This document shows positions 34,072-44,100 of a DNA stretch of 64,000 nt, piece after piece. A program made the translations under genes and the position numbers. Source of the stretch: Catenulisporales bacterium. Lineage in GTDB: Bacteria > Actinomycetota > Actinomycetes > Streptomycetales > Catenulisporaceae. Every line of letters starts with the position of its first letter. Position 1 is the first letter of the stretch. The notes beneath the pieces are model-generated. The model did not search any database and had not been told where the DNA came from. It worked only from the letters and a program-made list of their open reading frames with translations. The stretch covers positions 25,132-89,131 of the forward strand of contig JAEKKI010000144.1 in NCBI GenBank assembly GCA_019510485.1, in the 5' to 3' direction.

Positions 34072-34923
34072 TCAGGAGGCGATGCCGTGGTCGCGCAGGA
34101 TGTCGTTCATCCGGAGCTTCTCGTGCTCCTCGCCCTCGGCCAGCCGCTTCAGCACCAGCACGCACGGCATGCCGAACTCTCCGCCGGGGAACTGCTTGGC
34201 GCGAGTCGAGGAGACGCACACCGACCAGGCCGGGGCCTCGCCGCGCGGCAGTTCCGCACCGGACTCGGCATCGAAGACCCGGGTGGTCTTGGTGAGGATC
34301 ACGCCGGCGCCGAGCTTGGCGCCGCGGCGGACCCGGGCCCCGTCGACCACGATCGAGCGCGAACCGACGAAGGCGTCGTCCTCGACCACGACCGGCACCG
34401 CGTTCGGCGGCTCGAGCACGCCGCCGATGCCGACCCCGCCGGCCAGGTGGACGTTCGCCCCGATCTGCGCGCAGGAGCCGATGGTGGCCCAGGTGTCGAG
34501 CATGGAGCCGGCCCCGAGGTAGCCGCCGATGTTGACGAAGCCGGGCATCACGATGGAGCCGGGAGCCAGGTAGGAACCCCAGCGGACGACCGCGCCGGGG
34601 ACCACGCGGGCCCCGTTCAGGCTGGTCTTCAGCGGCATCTTGTCGTGGTAGTGGAAGTCGCCGGCGGTGGACTGGACCATGTCGAGCACCTTGAACGACA
34701 ACAGGATCGCGCGCTTGGCCCGCTCGTCCACGACGACCTCGTCGGTGGCCGGGTCGACGAACGCGGCCCGGGCGACGCCGGCGTCGATCAGGTCCACGGC
34801 CTCCACCACGGCCTTGCGGGCGTCGAGGTCCGCCGGGGAGAGCTCGGCGCGGCGCTCCCACAGCTCGTCGATCGTCGCCGAGACGGGGGATGCGAAATCG
34901 TTGGGGGCGGGTGCGTTGGTCAT
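34072..34923 (-). CDS. dapD: Tetrahydrodipicolinate N-succinyltransferase
   Basis: A 283-residue DapD of the actinobacterial type. The C-terminal half is a left-handed parallel beta helix with hexapeptide repeats (VVPGAVVRWGSYLAPGSIVMPGF, GGYLGAGSMLDTWATIGSCAQIG). It uses succinyl-CoA to acylate tetrahydrodipicolinate. The start ATG 34923 gives family length, though I see no strong Shine-Dalgarno. It is divergent from the 35014 gene and probably cotranscribed with dapE downstream. Confidence 0.93.
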   Translation of the reverse strand: MTNAPAPNDFASPVSATIDELWERRAELSPADLDARKAVVEAVDLIDAGVARAAFVDPATDEVVVDERAKRAILLSFKVLDMVQSTAGDFHYHDKMPLKTSLNGARVVPGAVVRWGSYLAPGSIVMPGFVNIGGYLGAGSMLDTWATIGSCAQIGANVHLAGGVGIGGVLEPPNAVPVVVEDDAFVGSRSIVVDGARVRRGAKLGAGVILTKTTRVFDAESGAELPRGEAPAWSVCVSSTRAKQFPGGEFGMPCVLVLKRLAEGEEHEKLRMNDILRDHGIAS

Positions 34924-35013
34924 GACGACCACGATAAGCGTTTCCGTTACGGTGGCCTGGCGGCGTTCACACCGCAGGACGGATCTTTGCCTAGGCGGAC
35001 GGAACGGGACGGA

Positions 35014-35958
35014 ATGGGTCAGCGCGGTCGCCCTGGTGGCGGGCAGGAGAGTACGGCGGGCCGGTCCCGGCACATCGGTGCCTGGGTGGTGACCGTCTTG
35101 CTGCTCGCCGTGGTCGGCACCGGCGGCTATTTCGTGTACCGGACGCTCAACGGCGGAATCCGTCCCGAGGACTGCACGGCCACCGGTACGGACGGCCAGT
35201 CGGTGACGATCAGCAACGACCGGATGGCGAACGCGGCCACGATCGCGGCGGTGGCGCGGGCCAAGGCCCTGCCGGAGCAGGCGACGATAATCGCCCTGGC
35301 CACCGCTCAGCAGGAGTCGAAGATCAGGAACCTGAGCGGCGGCGACCGGGACTCGATCGGGCTGTTCCAGCAGCGGCCGTCGCAGGGCTGGGGCACCGCA
35401 GACCAGATCGGCGATCCGGTGTACGCCTCCGGCAAGTTCTTCTACGCGCTGCTGAATGTGCGGAACTGGCAGACCGTGGGCGTCGGCAAGGCCGCGCAGT
35501 CGGTGCAGCGCAGCGCGGATCCCTCCGGCGAGTCGTACGCGCAGTGGGAGCAGATGGCCACCACCCTGGCCACCTCGGTCGACGGCAAGGCCGGAACCGC
35601 GCTGTCCTGCCGCTACAACGACCCGAAGCCGGCGGCCGAGACCCCGGGCGCCAACGGCCTGACGCCGCGCGCCTCGGCGCTCGGTACGGCGCTGGTGAAG
35701 CAGTTCAGCGCGAACGGCGCCGGGAACGCACCGCAGTACTCGCATTCCGCGGACGGACTGACGCTGCGGGTGGCGGCCAGGCAGGGCACCACCGATCCCC
35801 GGGTGCTGGCGGCGTGGGCGGTGGCGTCAGCGGAGAACCTGGACGTGGACCGGGTGCAGTACGCGGACCAGGTCTGGACCCGCGGCTCCGGCAAGTGGCA
35901 GACCACTTCGAAACCGATAGACGGCACGGTCGACGTCTCGGTGGTGAAGGGCGGCTGA
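35014..35958 (+). CDS. Membrane-anchored exported protein with transglycosylase-like motif
   Basis: A 314-residue protein. A short cytoplasmic tail precedes one membrane helix (HIGAWVVTVLLLAVVGTGGYFVY). The outer domain contains IIALATAQQESKIRNLSGGDRDSIGLFQQRPSQGWGT around residues 90-125, which resembles the Glu-containing core of lytic transglycosylases. Two conserved cysteines may form a disulfide. Related actinobacterial proteins, often mislabelled heavy-metal transporters, sit beside dapD. Cell-wall hydrolysis is a plausible inference, unproven. Confidence 0.75.
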   Translation: MGQRGRPGGGQESTAGRSRHIGAWVVTVLLLAVVGTGGYFVYRTLNGGIRPEDCTATGTDGQSVTISNDRMANAATIAAVARAKALPEQATIIALATAQQESKIRNLSGGDRDSIGLFQQRPSQGWGTADQIGDPVYASGKFFYALLNVRNWQTVGVGKAAQSVQRSADPSGESYAQWEQMATTLATSVDGKAGTALSCRYNDPKPAAETPGANGLTPRASALGTALVKQFSANGAGNAPQYSHSADGLTLRVAARQGTTDPRVLAAWAVASAENLDVDRVQYADQVWTRGSGKWQTTSKPIDGTVDVSVVKGG

Positions 35959-36002
35959 GCCGGCTGCGGAATTCCGCGAAGTTCACCTTTTCGACGGAGT
36001 TC

Positions 36003-36038
36003 CAATATCGGACGATCCAGTCAATATCGGCAGATATT
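36003..36038. promoter_or_regulatory. Direct repeat and palindrome upstream of the GLPV-repeat protein
   Basis: CAATATCGG occurs at 36003-36011 and again at 36022-36030, a 19-base period. The second copy is part of a perfect inverted repeat AATATC-GGCA-GATATT (36023-36038). The surrounding 35960-36060 stretch is clearly richer in A and T than its neighbourhood, as promoters are. The element is about 105 bases before the start of the secreted repeat protein. A regulator site is inferred. Confidence 0.5.
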
Positions 36039-36092
36039 ACCTTCTCTTTACTCCTTTCGGCGTTTCCCGGGACGGGGTTCGTCCGTTGGGCA

Positions 36093-36122
36093 GGGGGCTG
36101 TCGCGGCGATGCGGCAGCCCCC
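36093..36122 (+). promoter_or_regulatory. Stable leader hairpin before the GLPV-repeat protein
   Basis: GGGGGCTG (36093-36100) pairs with CAGCCCCC (36115-36122) across TCGCGGCGATGCGG, part of which can pair further. The hairpin ends five bases before the AAGGAG Shine-Dalgarno (36128-36133). It could control translation or act as an attenuator. Confidence 0.45.
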
Positions 36123-36142
36123 ACACCAAGGAGAACCAGGCA

Positions 36143-36994
36143 ATGAGCACCCTGAGCACCACGGTCCGGCGCGGCCTGGTCGTCACGGCGGCCGCGGTGG
36201 CCGCCGGTCCCATCGTCGGCGGCGTCGCCTCGGCGGCGACCGGGCCCACGATGACCGCCCCGCTGGACACCGCGCCGATCTCGAACACCGCCACCTCCGC
36301 CGGCACCACGGCGCAGCAGGCCGCTGACACGCTGCCCGTGACCCGCATGGCGTCCGCCCCCGCGGGCCTGGGCGCGCTGCCGCTGGCCGGGCCGCTGACC
36401 CAGGGCCTGCCGGTGAGCGGGCTGACACAGAACCTGCCGCTGGCCGGCTCGGCGCCGTCGGCGCTCGGCGGCCTGCCGGTCGACGGGCTCACCGGCGGGC
36501 TGCCGGTCGGCGGGCTCACCGGCGGGCTGCCGGTGAGCGGGCTGACCAACGGGCTGCCCGTGGGCGGCCTGACCGGCGGCCTGCCGCTGGTCGGCGGACT
36601 GACCGCGGCGCACGCCCCCGCCCCGGCGGCCGCGCACCCGGCGACCCGCAGCCGGAAGACCGTGACGCCCCCGGCCGCCCCCGCCACGCCGGCCGCGCCC
36701 GCCCTGACCCCGGTCGGCGGCCCCACGCCGAACCACCCGACCGGTACGCCGGTGATGAGCGACATCCCGATGGCGCCGGTGCCGCCGAGCACCTCCTCGC
36801 TGCCGCCGAACGCGAGCCTGCCGGAGCTGCCGGCCCTCGGCGGCCTGCTGGCCGCGCCGCAGACCTCGGGCGTCGGCTCGCCGAACGGCCCGTCGCTGCC
36901 GGTGGTCGGCCCGCTGCCGAGCACCGCGCTGCCGCTGGTGGGCCCGGTGACGCAGAGCGTGCCGGTGGTCGGCGGTCTGCTCGGGCACTTCTAA
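36143..36994 (+). CDS. Secreted Gly-Leu-Pro repeat protein
   Basis: A 283-residue exported protein with a signal peptide (VRRGLVVTAAAVAAGPIVGGVASA, cleavage near residue 31). The central part has repeated units of the form GLPV-x-GLTGG or GLTNGLPVGGL (about residues 85-155), and the end repeats the theme as LPVVGPLP and VPVVGGLLGHF. The rest is Ala/Pro/Thr-rich. There are no cysteines or catalytic motifs. Such low-complexity actinobacterial proteins may be structural or surface-associated; the function is unknown. AAGGAGAACC supports the ATG at 36143, and a strong terminator follows. Confidence 0.75.
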   Translation: MSTLSTTVRRGLVVTAAAVAAGPIVGGVASAATGPTMTAPLDTAPISNTATSAGTTAQQAADTLPVTRMASAPAGLGALPLAGPLTQGLPVSGLTQNLPLAGSAPSALGGLPVDGLTGGLPVGGLTGGLPVSGLTNGLPVGGLTGGLPLVGGLTAAHAPAPAAAHPATRSRKTVTPPAAPATPAAPALTPVGGPTPNHPTGTPVMSDIPMAPVPPSTSSLPPNASLPELPALGGLLAAPQTSGVGSPNGPSLPVVGPLPSTALPLVGPVTQSVPVVGGLLGHF

Positions 36995-37030
36995 AGCAGG
37001 CTCTGACGCCTTCCCGAAGGCCCCTGGTAC

Positions 37031-37070
37031 GCCCCTGGTATGCGCGATGCAGCGCGTACCGGGGGCATTT
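37031..37070 (+). terminator. Strong 15-bp intrinsic terminator
   Basis: GCCCCTGGTATGCGC (37031-37045) pairs with GCGCGTACCGGGGGC (37052-37066), two G-T pairs included, around GATGCA, followed by ATTTTGC. It insulates the fxs locus from the upstream gene. Confidence 0.88.
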
Positions 37071-37106
37071 TGCATTCCAGTAGCCCTACAAGTAGATCGA
37101 AGGACG

Positions 37107-37126
37107 AATCCCCCCTCGGGGGGATT
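37107..37126. promoter_or_regulatory. Perfect palindrome upstream of fxsA
   Basis: AATCCCCCC-TC-GGGGGGATT is an almost perfect 20-base palindrome, 87 bases before the fxsA start and 37 bases after the preceding terminator. It could be an operator for a regulator or a hairpin at the 5' end of the fxs transcript. The rest of the 36995-37213 gap shows no gene; a clear -10/-35 pair is not evident. Confidence 0.5.
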
Positions 37127-37213
37127 ATCCTCACCCTTCCGCATGCTCCCGCCGGTTGGGCGTAATACACCGCATGGCTGAAAACGTGTGAACCGTCCCA
37201 CTGGGAGCCACGG

Positions 37214-37411
37214 ATGAAGCACCGCCACGGCAAGACGACAAGTGTCAGCTCGGATCTGGTGGACCTCAGCGAGGAGTCGCTGGCCGACGTCTTACGCTCG
37301 GTCTCGGCCGGCGAGGTGCGGTCGGAGGATGTCCACCGGCGCATCAGCCCACCTCGGGACGGCGATACCGTGCCGGTGCCGGTGGCCGCGTCGTTCAACT
37401 CGGCTGTGTGA
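37214..37411 (+). CDS. fxsA: FxSxx-COOH RiPP precursor peptide
   Basis: A 65-residue peptide. The leader includes SSDLVDLSEESLADVLRSV, the DLxDLSxxSL recognition-like motif of FxsA precursors. The peptide ends exactly in F61-N62-S63-A64-V65, the FxSxx-COOH signature. In this family the maturase joins the Phe ring to the beta carbon of the third residue (here Ser63), giving a three-residue cyclophane. GGGAGCC precedes the ATG by about six bases. The stop overlaps the fxsB start by four bases (GTGTGA context), so precursor and maturase are translationally coupled. The mature product and its role are unknown. Confidence 0.93.
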   Translation: MKHRHGKTTSVSSDLVDLSEESLADVLRSVSAGEVRSEDVHRRISPPRDGDTVPVPVAASFNSAV

Positions 37412-39807
37412 CGGCGGTGCGCGCCGTGGTTCCATGGCCTGTGCCGGTGTCTCCCTTCCGGGAGTTCGTACTGAAGGTGGCTGCCCGCTGCGACCTCGCG
37501 TGCGACCACTGCTACGTATATGAGGCGTCCGACAGCTCTTGGCGCGGCAAGCCGCGGTTCTCATCAGAGGCAGTAGTGCGGCGCACTGCGGAGCGGATCG
37601 CGGAGCATGCTGTCGCACACCGGCTGCCGATGGTGGCGGTGGTGCTGCACGGCGGGGAGCCGCTGCTGCTCGGCCATGATCGGATGCGCGGCGCGCTGGC
37701 CGTCTTGCGCGACACCATCGAAGGTGCGGGCTGCGCAGTGGATCTCCGCCTGCACACCAACGGAGTCCGGCTCGACGCCGAGTTCTGCGAACTGTTCCGG
37801 GAGTACCGCGTCCAGGTCGGGGTGTCCTTGGACGGTGATCGCGGCGCCAACGACCGGCACCGGCGGTTCGCCAACGGTGCGTCGAGCTACTCGCAGGCTC
37901 AACGCGCGGTGACACTGCTCCGCGATCAGTATCCCGACATATACGCCGGTGTGCTGTGCACCATCGACATCCGCAACGATCCGATCGCCGTCTACGAGGC
38001 CGTGCGAGAAGCGTCACCGCCGCGCGCTGACTTCCTGCTCCCCCACGCGACGCACAGCGAGCCGCCGCTGAGCCTCGATCCGATGCGCGCCGACTACGCG
38101 GACTGGCTGCTGGCCGTGTTCGACCGGTGGGACGCCGACGGCCGTCCGTTCCCGGTCCGGTCGTTCACGGCGGTGCTGGACGCGTTCCGTGCGCTGCCGA
38201 GCGGGACCGAGTCGCTCGGGCTGGAGCCGGTGGATCTGGTCGTCGTGGAGACGGACGGAGCGCTCGAACAGGTCGACTCGCTGAAGGTCGCCTATGACGG
38301 CGCCGCGGCTACCGGCTTCGACGTCTTCGAGCACTCCTTCGATGAAGCGTCTGCGCACCCCGGGTTTGCCGCGCGGCGACATGGATTGGCGGACCTCTGC
38401 GAAACCTGTCGGAGCTGCCCTGTGGTGGCGGTATGTGGCGGCGGACTGCGGACACATCGCTATAGCGCTGCTTCTCAAGACCCCTTCATGAACCCAAGCG
38501 TCTATTGCAGCGACCTTAAGAGCCTGATCATCGGAATCAAGGTGCGGACCCGGGCGCCGGCTGTCGCCCGGATCCCAGCCCAGCGCACGCTGGGACTGCC
38601 GGCGGACGTGGTGCACCAGTTGGCGCACGGATATGGCGACGCTAAAGCGATCACGCACCTGAATCGATTCCAGCGCTCTCTGCGCATACTGCTCCTCGCC
38701 AAAGTCTTCGCCGCGGCCGACGGCAACAGCGGCGCCCGCCAGGAAATGGTCGAAGCGGCTACTGCGACGCTCAAAGATCTCGACCGAACGCATAAGACAG
38801 CGCTCCACGAAGTCCTGGGACATCCCTACACCGCCGTCTGGGCACTGCGTTGCCTGGACGACGCGCAGTCCGGCCACGCCGACCCCGAGGACTTCGCGCA
38901 CCTCGCCGCCCTGGCCGCCGCCATCGCCGTCCGTGCGGGTGCCGACGCCGAGATCGACGTACCGGTGCGCCGCGGAGCCGTCCACCTTCCCACGCTCGGC
39001 CGGTTGGTCGTCGGGGCCGGTGCGGGCGCCTCGATGCGGCTGCGGATCTCCGGCGGTGTGTGCGACGCGTTCTCCCGGCCGGCGTGGCAGCCGGTACGCC
39101 GGGTGTCGCTGCCCATGTTCGCCAGTGGCGGCATCGCTGTGGAGGACACCGATCCCTTCCGGCGCTGTCACCACTGGGAAGTCACGCGGCGGCTGCCCGA
39201 CGCGGACGCCGACGCGTGGCTGCGGACGGTCCCGAAGGCGTGGGACATCCTCGCGCGGGACCACCACGCCTATGCGCCGGGGATAGCCGCCGGGCTGTCG
39301 ACGATCGTGCCGCTGATGCCGTCCCCCTCCGGCCGGGATGTCAGCTCCACTGCGCGCCGCGCCTACGGCGCCATCGGTGCGGCGCTGCCCATGCCGCGCG
39401 GCGGCACGACGCAGCCGTCCGCCTCGACGTTGGCGCTGCTGATGGTGCACGAGTTCCAGCACGTGAAGCTCGGCGCCGTCCTGGACATGGCCGACCTGCA
39501 CGACCGGCACGACACCCGGCTGTTCGAGGCGCCGTGGCGGCAGGACCCGCGGCCACTGGAGGGGCTGTTGCAGGGGACGTACGCACACGTCGGCGTCACG
39601 GACTTCTGGCGGACACGGCGGTTCACCGCGCCGGACGCCGAGGAGCGGGCCCACGCCGAGGCGGAGTTCGCCCGCTGGTTCGGGCACACGCTGCGGGCCA
39701 CGCGCGTCCTGGCCGGCTCCGGCTCGCTGACGCCGCTCGGCCTGCGGTTCGCCGAGGCGATGCGCACGACGCTGGAAGGGTGGACGTCCAAGGTTCGACC
39801 GGTCTGA
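37408..39807 (+). CDS. fxsB: FxsB radical SAM/SPASM cyclophane maturase fused to HExxH domain
   Basis: A 799-residue protein. The radical SAM cluster motif is C28-x3-C32-x2-C35 (CDLACDHC). SPASM-type cysteines include C331, C334, C337, C343 and C367, which would hold auxiliary iron-sulfur clusters. From about residue 400 a second domain follows; it contains H681-E-F-Q-H685 in LALLMVHEFQHVKLGAVLDM, the motif of the HEXXH peptide-modification (TIGR04267-type) family. Family members form three-residue cyclophanes on the FxsA C-terminus. Databases often call the fused extension inactivated, but the HExxH here is complete, so a second modification such as hydroxylation is possible. GTG start overlaps fxsA. 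Confidence 0.92.
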   Translation: MTAVRAVVPWPVPVSPFREFVLKVAARCDLACDHCYVYEASDSSWRGKPRFSSEAVVRRTAERIAEHAVAHRLPMVAVVLHGGEPLLLGHDRMRGALAVLRDTIEGAGCAVDLRLHTNGVRLDAEFCELFREYRVQVGVSLDGDRGANDRHRRFANGASSYSQAQRAVTLLRDQYPDIYAGVLCTIDIRNDPIAVYEAVREASPPRADFLLPHATHSEPPLSLDPMRADYADWLLAVFDRWDADGRPFPVRSFTAVLDAFRALPSGTESLGLEPVDLVVVETDGALEQVDSLKVAYDGAAATGFDVFEHSFDEASAHPGFAARRHGLADLCETCRSCPVVAVCGGGLRTHRYSAASQDPFMNPSVYCSDLKSLIIGIKVRTRAPAVARIPAQRTLGLPADVVHQLAHGYGDAKAITHLNRFQRSLRILLLAKVFAAADGNSGARQEMVEAATATLKDLDRTHKTALHEVLGHPYTAVWALRCLDDAQSGHADPEDFAHLAALAAAIAVRAGADAEIDVPVRRGAVHLPTLGRLVVGAGAGASMRLRISGGVCDAFSRPAWQPVRRVSLPMFASGGIAVEDTDPFRRCHHWEVTRRLPDADADAWLRTVPKAWDILARDHHAYAPGIAAGLSTIVPLMPSPSGRDVSSTARRAYGAIGAALPMPRGGTTQPSASTLALLMVHEFQHVKLGAVLDMADLHDRHDTRLFEAPWRQDPRPLEGLLQGTYAHVGVTDFWRTRRFTAPDAEERAHAEAEFARWFGHTLRATRVLAGSGSLTPLGLRFAEAMRTTLEGWTSKVRPV

Positions 39808-39907
39808 CAACTCGCGCCGACCGTTGACGCCACCGGTTACCGCGCGCAGTCTTTCAGAAGACGCAGTGTAAGTGTTTTGCGGGTGACCGCCGGTACCAGG
39901 GGGGCGG

Positions 39908-41182
39908 ATGGCTGGCTCGGATCGGGTGCTGAGCGGCGCCGGGGACGGGCCGGCGCCGTACTTCTTTCTCAGCTATGCGCGACACCACCACGCCGGCGAG
40001 GCAGATGACTCCCCGGGCGGGGATCCGGACCGGTGGACGCTGCGCTTCTTCGACGACCTGACCTACGAGGTCGCCGAGCTGACCACACTGCGGCGCGGCG
40101 CCCAGCCCGGCTTCATGGACCGGGAGGTGCGGGTCGGCCAGGAATGGCGACGGCACATCTCCGATGCGCTGGCGGCGTGCCGGGTATTCCTTCCGCTCTA
40201 CACGCCGCGCTATTTCACATCCCTGAGCTGCGCCAGCGAGTGGTACCTGTTCCAGGCGCGGCAAAGCGCTCACGAGCTCACCTCGGGATCCCGGCCGGAG
40301 GCGATCATCCCGGTGCTGTGGCTGCCGATCCCGGACACCGAACTGCCGCCGGCAGCGCAGACGTTGCAGTTCGACCACCGCACGTTCGGCGAGGCTTACG
40401 CCCGGCTGGGATTCCTCCAGCTGATCCGCCTGGCTCGTTACAAGGACGAATACCAGCTGGCGATCCACGCGCTGGCGCGGCGGGTCGTGCAGGTGGCGCG
40501 CAGCGGGGCGCCGCGGGCCGCCCGACCGGTCGACTTCATGGCGCTGCACGGGCGCTTCGAGGGCGCCGGGGGCTTGTTCGAGGCGGCCGACGAGTTGGTA
40601 CGCCGCACCGGCGGCCGAAATCCGCTGCCGCTCGCGTTACCGCCGGGGACGGGAGGGCATTGGCGGCCGTCGAGCTCGACCGGTCCCAGGGCCGATTCCG
40701 CAGGCGCTTCCCCGACGACCGGCCTCGGTCTCGGCCATCCGAGCGCCGGGCGGGCCGAACCGGCCGGCAGATCGAACATCGACCCGGCTCTCATCTCCAC
40801 CACCAGCTCGCTCGCCGAGTCGAACACCGCCCCGGCAGCCGCGCCGGCCGCGAGCCCGACCGCCGGTCCGGTCGAAGTCGCGGCGGCCATATCGGCCGCC
40901 TTGCCGGCCGGTCTCTCAGCGATCCGCGGCGACCGCGCCGAAGACGCGGTCGCCGCCTACCTCCGCACCGCGCACGCCAAGCTCGTGGAGTGGTTCACCA
41001 GCCGACCGGTGCAGGTGTCGTCCGTCCATTTCGACGAGTTCTATTTCCGTGAGGTGCATCCGGCGGCCAAGGCCGCGTTGCTGCGGCAGCTCACGCCGCA
41101 CGCTCCAGCGGGTCTGAGGCCGCCGCGGCTGCGTGTGCTACCCGTTGCCGAGCCGCCGTCAGGAGCACCTCATGGTCCGTGA
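39908..41182 (+). CDS. fxsC: FxsC, TIR-like protein of the FxSxx-COOH system
   Basis: A 424-residue protein. Residues 15-190 resemble a TIR or TIR-like fold: APYFFLSYARHHH at the start, then a WRRHISDALAACRVFLPLYTPRYFTS helix-strand and CASEWYLF. The middle (about 230-320) is Ala/Pro/Ser-rich linker. A C-terminal domain has AYLRTAHAKLVEWFTSRPVQ. This is the FxsC pattern found in Fxs loci. The gene lies 100 bases after fxsB and its end overlaps fxsT by 11 bases. Whether the TIR domain hydrolyses NAD is not known; I cannot identify the catalytic glutamate with certainty (the Glu of CASEW is the candidate). Confidence 0.88.
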   Translation: MAGSDRVLSGAGDGPAPYFFLSYARHHHAGEADDSPGGDPDRWTLRFFDDLTYEVAELTTLRRGAQPGFMDREVRVGQEWRRHISDALAACRVFLPLYTPRYFTSLSCASEWYLFQARQSAHELTSGSRPEAIIPVLWLPIPDTELPPAAQTLQFDHRTFGEAYARLGFLQLIRLARYKDEYQLAIHALARRVVQVARSGAPRAARPVDFMALHGRFEGAGGLFEAADELVRRTGGRNPLPLALPPGTGGHWRPSSSTGPRADSAGASPTTGLGLGHPSAGRAEPAGRSNIDPALISTTSSLAESNTAPAAAPAASPTAGPVEVAAAISAALPAGLSAIRGDRAEDAVAAYLRTAHAKLVEWFTSRPVQVSSVHFDEFYFREVHPAAKAALLRQLTPHAPAGLRPPRLRVLPVAEPPSGAPHGP

Positions 41183-44100
41183 TCCGGATGGGACCGTCGT
41201 CACCTTCTACTCCTACAAGGGCGGCACCGGCCGCACCATGGCGGTCGCCAATGTGGCGTGGATCCTGGCCGCCAACGGACGGCGGGTGCTGGCCGTGGAC
41301 TGGGATCTGGACTCGCCCGGGCTGCACCGCTTCTACCATCCGTTCCTGCCGCCGTCGACGTTGCAGGCCGCGAGCGGGGTCATCGACCTGATCGTCGACT
41401 ACGCGTGGCAGGTGCACCAGAACCGGCAGGACCTGCCGGCGGACTGGCATCGCAAGGCCGCCGAGGTGGGGCGGCACACGATCGCGGTGGACTGGCCGTT
41501 TCCCGCAGGCGGGCGCTTGGACTTCCTGCCAGCCGGGCGCCAGAACCGCGACTATACGTCCGCGATGGCGCCGCGCGGGTGGGACGACTTCTACGAGGAG
41601 ATGGGCGGCGCGCTGTTCTTCCAGGCGATGCGGGATGGCATGAAAGCCGCGTACGACTATGTGCTCATCGACAGTCGCACCGGGCTGTCCGACATCGCCG
41701 ACATCTGCACGCTGCAACTTCCGGACGTGCTCGTGGACTGCTTCGCCCTCAGCGACCAGAACATCGACGGCGCGCTCGGGGTGGCGCAGCGGGTGCGTGA
41801 TCACCGTCTGGACCGGCCGATCCGGATCCTGCCGGTGCCGATGCGGGTCGACGAGGCCGAGAAGGGGAAGGCGGACGCCGGGCGGGCGCTGGCGGCGTCG
41901 CGGTTCGCCGGATTCCCGGCCGGCATGGACGCGGAGCGCCGCACGCGGTACTGGGCTTCTGTGGAGGTTCCGTACCGGCCCTTCTACGCGTACGAAGAGA
42001 CCTTGGCGACGTTCGGCGACGCGCCGGGGCTGCCGACCTCGCTGCTGGCGGCGTTCGAGCGGCTCACCGCGGAGATCACGATGGGTCGGGTCACAGCGCT
42101 GCCGGCCATAGAGGAACCGCGGCGGCAGCGCGTGCTTGAGGGGTTCACGCGGCGACAGGCCGCCAAAACCCGGCCGCTGATCCATTACGTCGCTGCGGAC
42201 CGGATGTGGGCCGACTGGGTGCGGGAGATCCTGGCTCAGGTGGATGTTGCTGCGGATCTCGTCCGAGCGGGAAACGCTATAGCGAATTCCGACCCTGAGG
42301 CGTCCGAGAACGGCGAGCCGGACGGCGACCGCCAGATCCTCGCGATCGCTTCGCACGCGTATGTGGGTTCCACCGATGCCATGGAGGATCTGCACCGCTT
42401 CGGCGCCGCACAGCGGATCACAGCGCTCCGGGTAGCGGACGTCAGTATGCCCGCGTCGTACCAAGTGAACCCACCGATCGACTTGGCCCAGCTCAGCGAA
42501 CCGGAAGCAGTCGAGACCCTGCTCCGCGCCGTAGACAGAAACGCATATGCGCAGTGGCATGCACGCTTTCCTGATGCGTTGCCCACTGCGCGGGCTCACG
42601 GACCGCGCTTCCCCGGCATCGATCCCCGGATATGGGACCTGCGCACCCGCAACGCATCCTTCACCGGACGCGACAAGGTGTTAGAACACGTACGCAACCT
42701 CCTCCTACACGGTTCCGCAACGGGATCCGCGCCGCCACAAGCGCTGCACGGACTGGGCGGCGCGGGCAAGACCCAAGTCGCCTTGGAATACGCGCACCGC
42801 TTCAAGGGTGACTACGACTTGGTGTGGTGGCTGCCCGCGGGCCAACCGGATTTGATCCCCACAGAGCTGGCGAAGCTGGCCCGCCCTCTGGGATTGGGAC
42901 TCCGCACGGACTGCGGAATCGCCGAAGCCGCAGCGGCCGTGCTGGAGGCGTTACGGCGCGGCGAGCCGGTAGGCCGCTGGCTCTTGATCTACGACAACGC
43001 CGACGAGCCCGCAGCGGTGCGTCCGTATCTCCCGGAAGGCCGCCACGGGCATGTGCTGATCACGTCGCGGAACCCGGCGTGGGCTCAGGAGGCGGCGCCC
43101 GTCGAGGTGGACGTCTTCACCCGCGCCGAGAGCGTGCAACACCTGCGGCGGCGCGTACCGGGGCTGGCCGCCGAAGACGCCGACGCCTTGGGCGCCGCCC
43201 TCGGCGACCTGCCGCTGGCGGTCGAGCAGGCCGCGGCATGGCTCACGGAGACCGGGATGCCGGTCGCGGAGTACCTGGCCGAGCTGGAGCGGCAGGCGTC
43301 GGTCGTACTGGCGCTGAACCAGCCCGGCGACTACCCGGTCCCGGTGGCGACGACCTGGACGATCTCGTTCGAGACGCTGCGCGAACGCTCGCCGGCGGCC
43401 GTGCGGTTGCTCCAGCTGTGCTCGTTCCTCGCGCCGGAGCCGGTGTCGATGGCGCTGCTGCGCTCGGACGCGATGATCCAGGCCCTGATCCCGTACGACG
43501 ACGCGCTGCGCGACCGCATGATGCTCGGCCGCGTGGTCCGCGAGGTCGGGCGGTTCGCGCTGGCCCGGGTGGACGCGGCGTCGAACACCCTGCAGGTGCA
43601 CCGGCTGGTGCAGTCGGTGATCCGGGCCCGGATGAGCATCGAGGAACAGGAGGAGGCGTGCCATGAGGTGCACCGCGTCCTGGTCGGCGCCCGGCCCCGG
43701 ATCGGGGACACCGACGACCCGGAGAACTGGCCGCGGTACGACCGGCTCTGGGCGCACCTCGGGCCGAGCCGGGCGCGGCTGTGCGCCGAGGGCGAGACCC
43801 TGCAACTGCTGATCGAGCGGGTGCGGTACCTGTGGAAGCGCGGTGAGCTGGCAGCGGCGCTGGCGTTCGCCGAGGAGCTGGCCGGGGTCTGGAGCGCCCG
43901 CGGCCGGGACCCCGACGCCGACCCGGACCTGCTCTCGCTGCGGTTTCACATGGCGAACGTGCTGTGGTCGATGGGCCGTTTCGAGCAGGCCCGCCGGATC
44001 AACGCCGAAGTGCTGCGGGCCCAGGCCGCCGCGCTCGGCGACGACCATCGCCACACCCTGATGACGGCCGGCGGTCTGGCGGCGGCGCTGCGCGGGCTGG

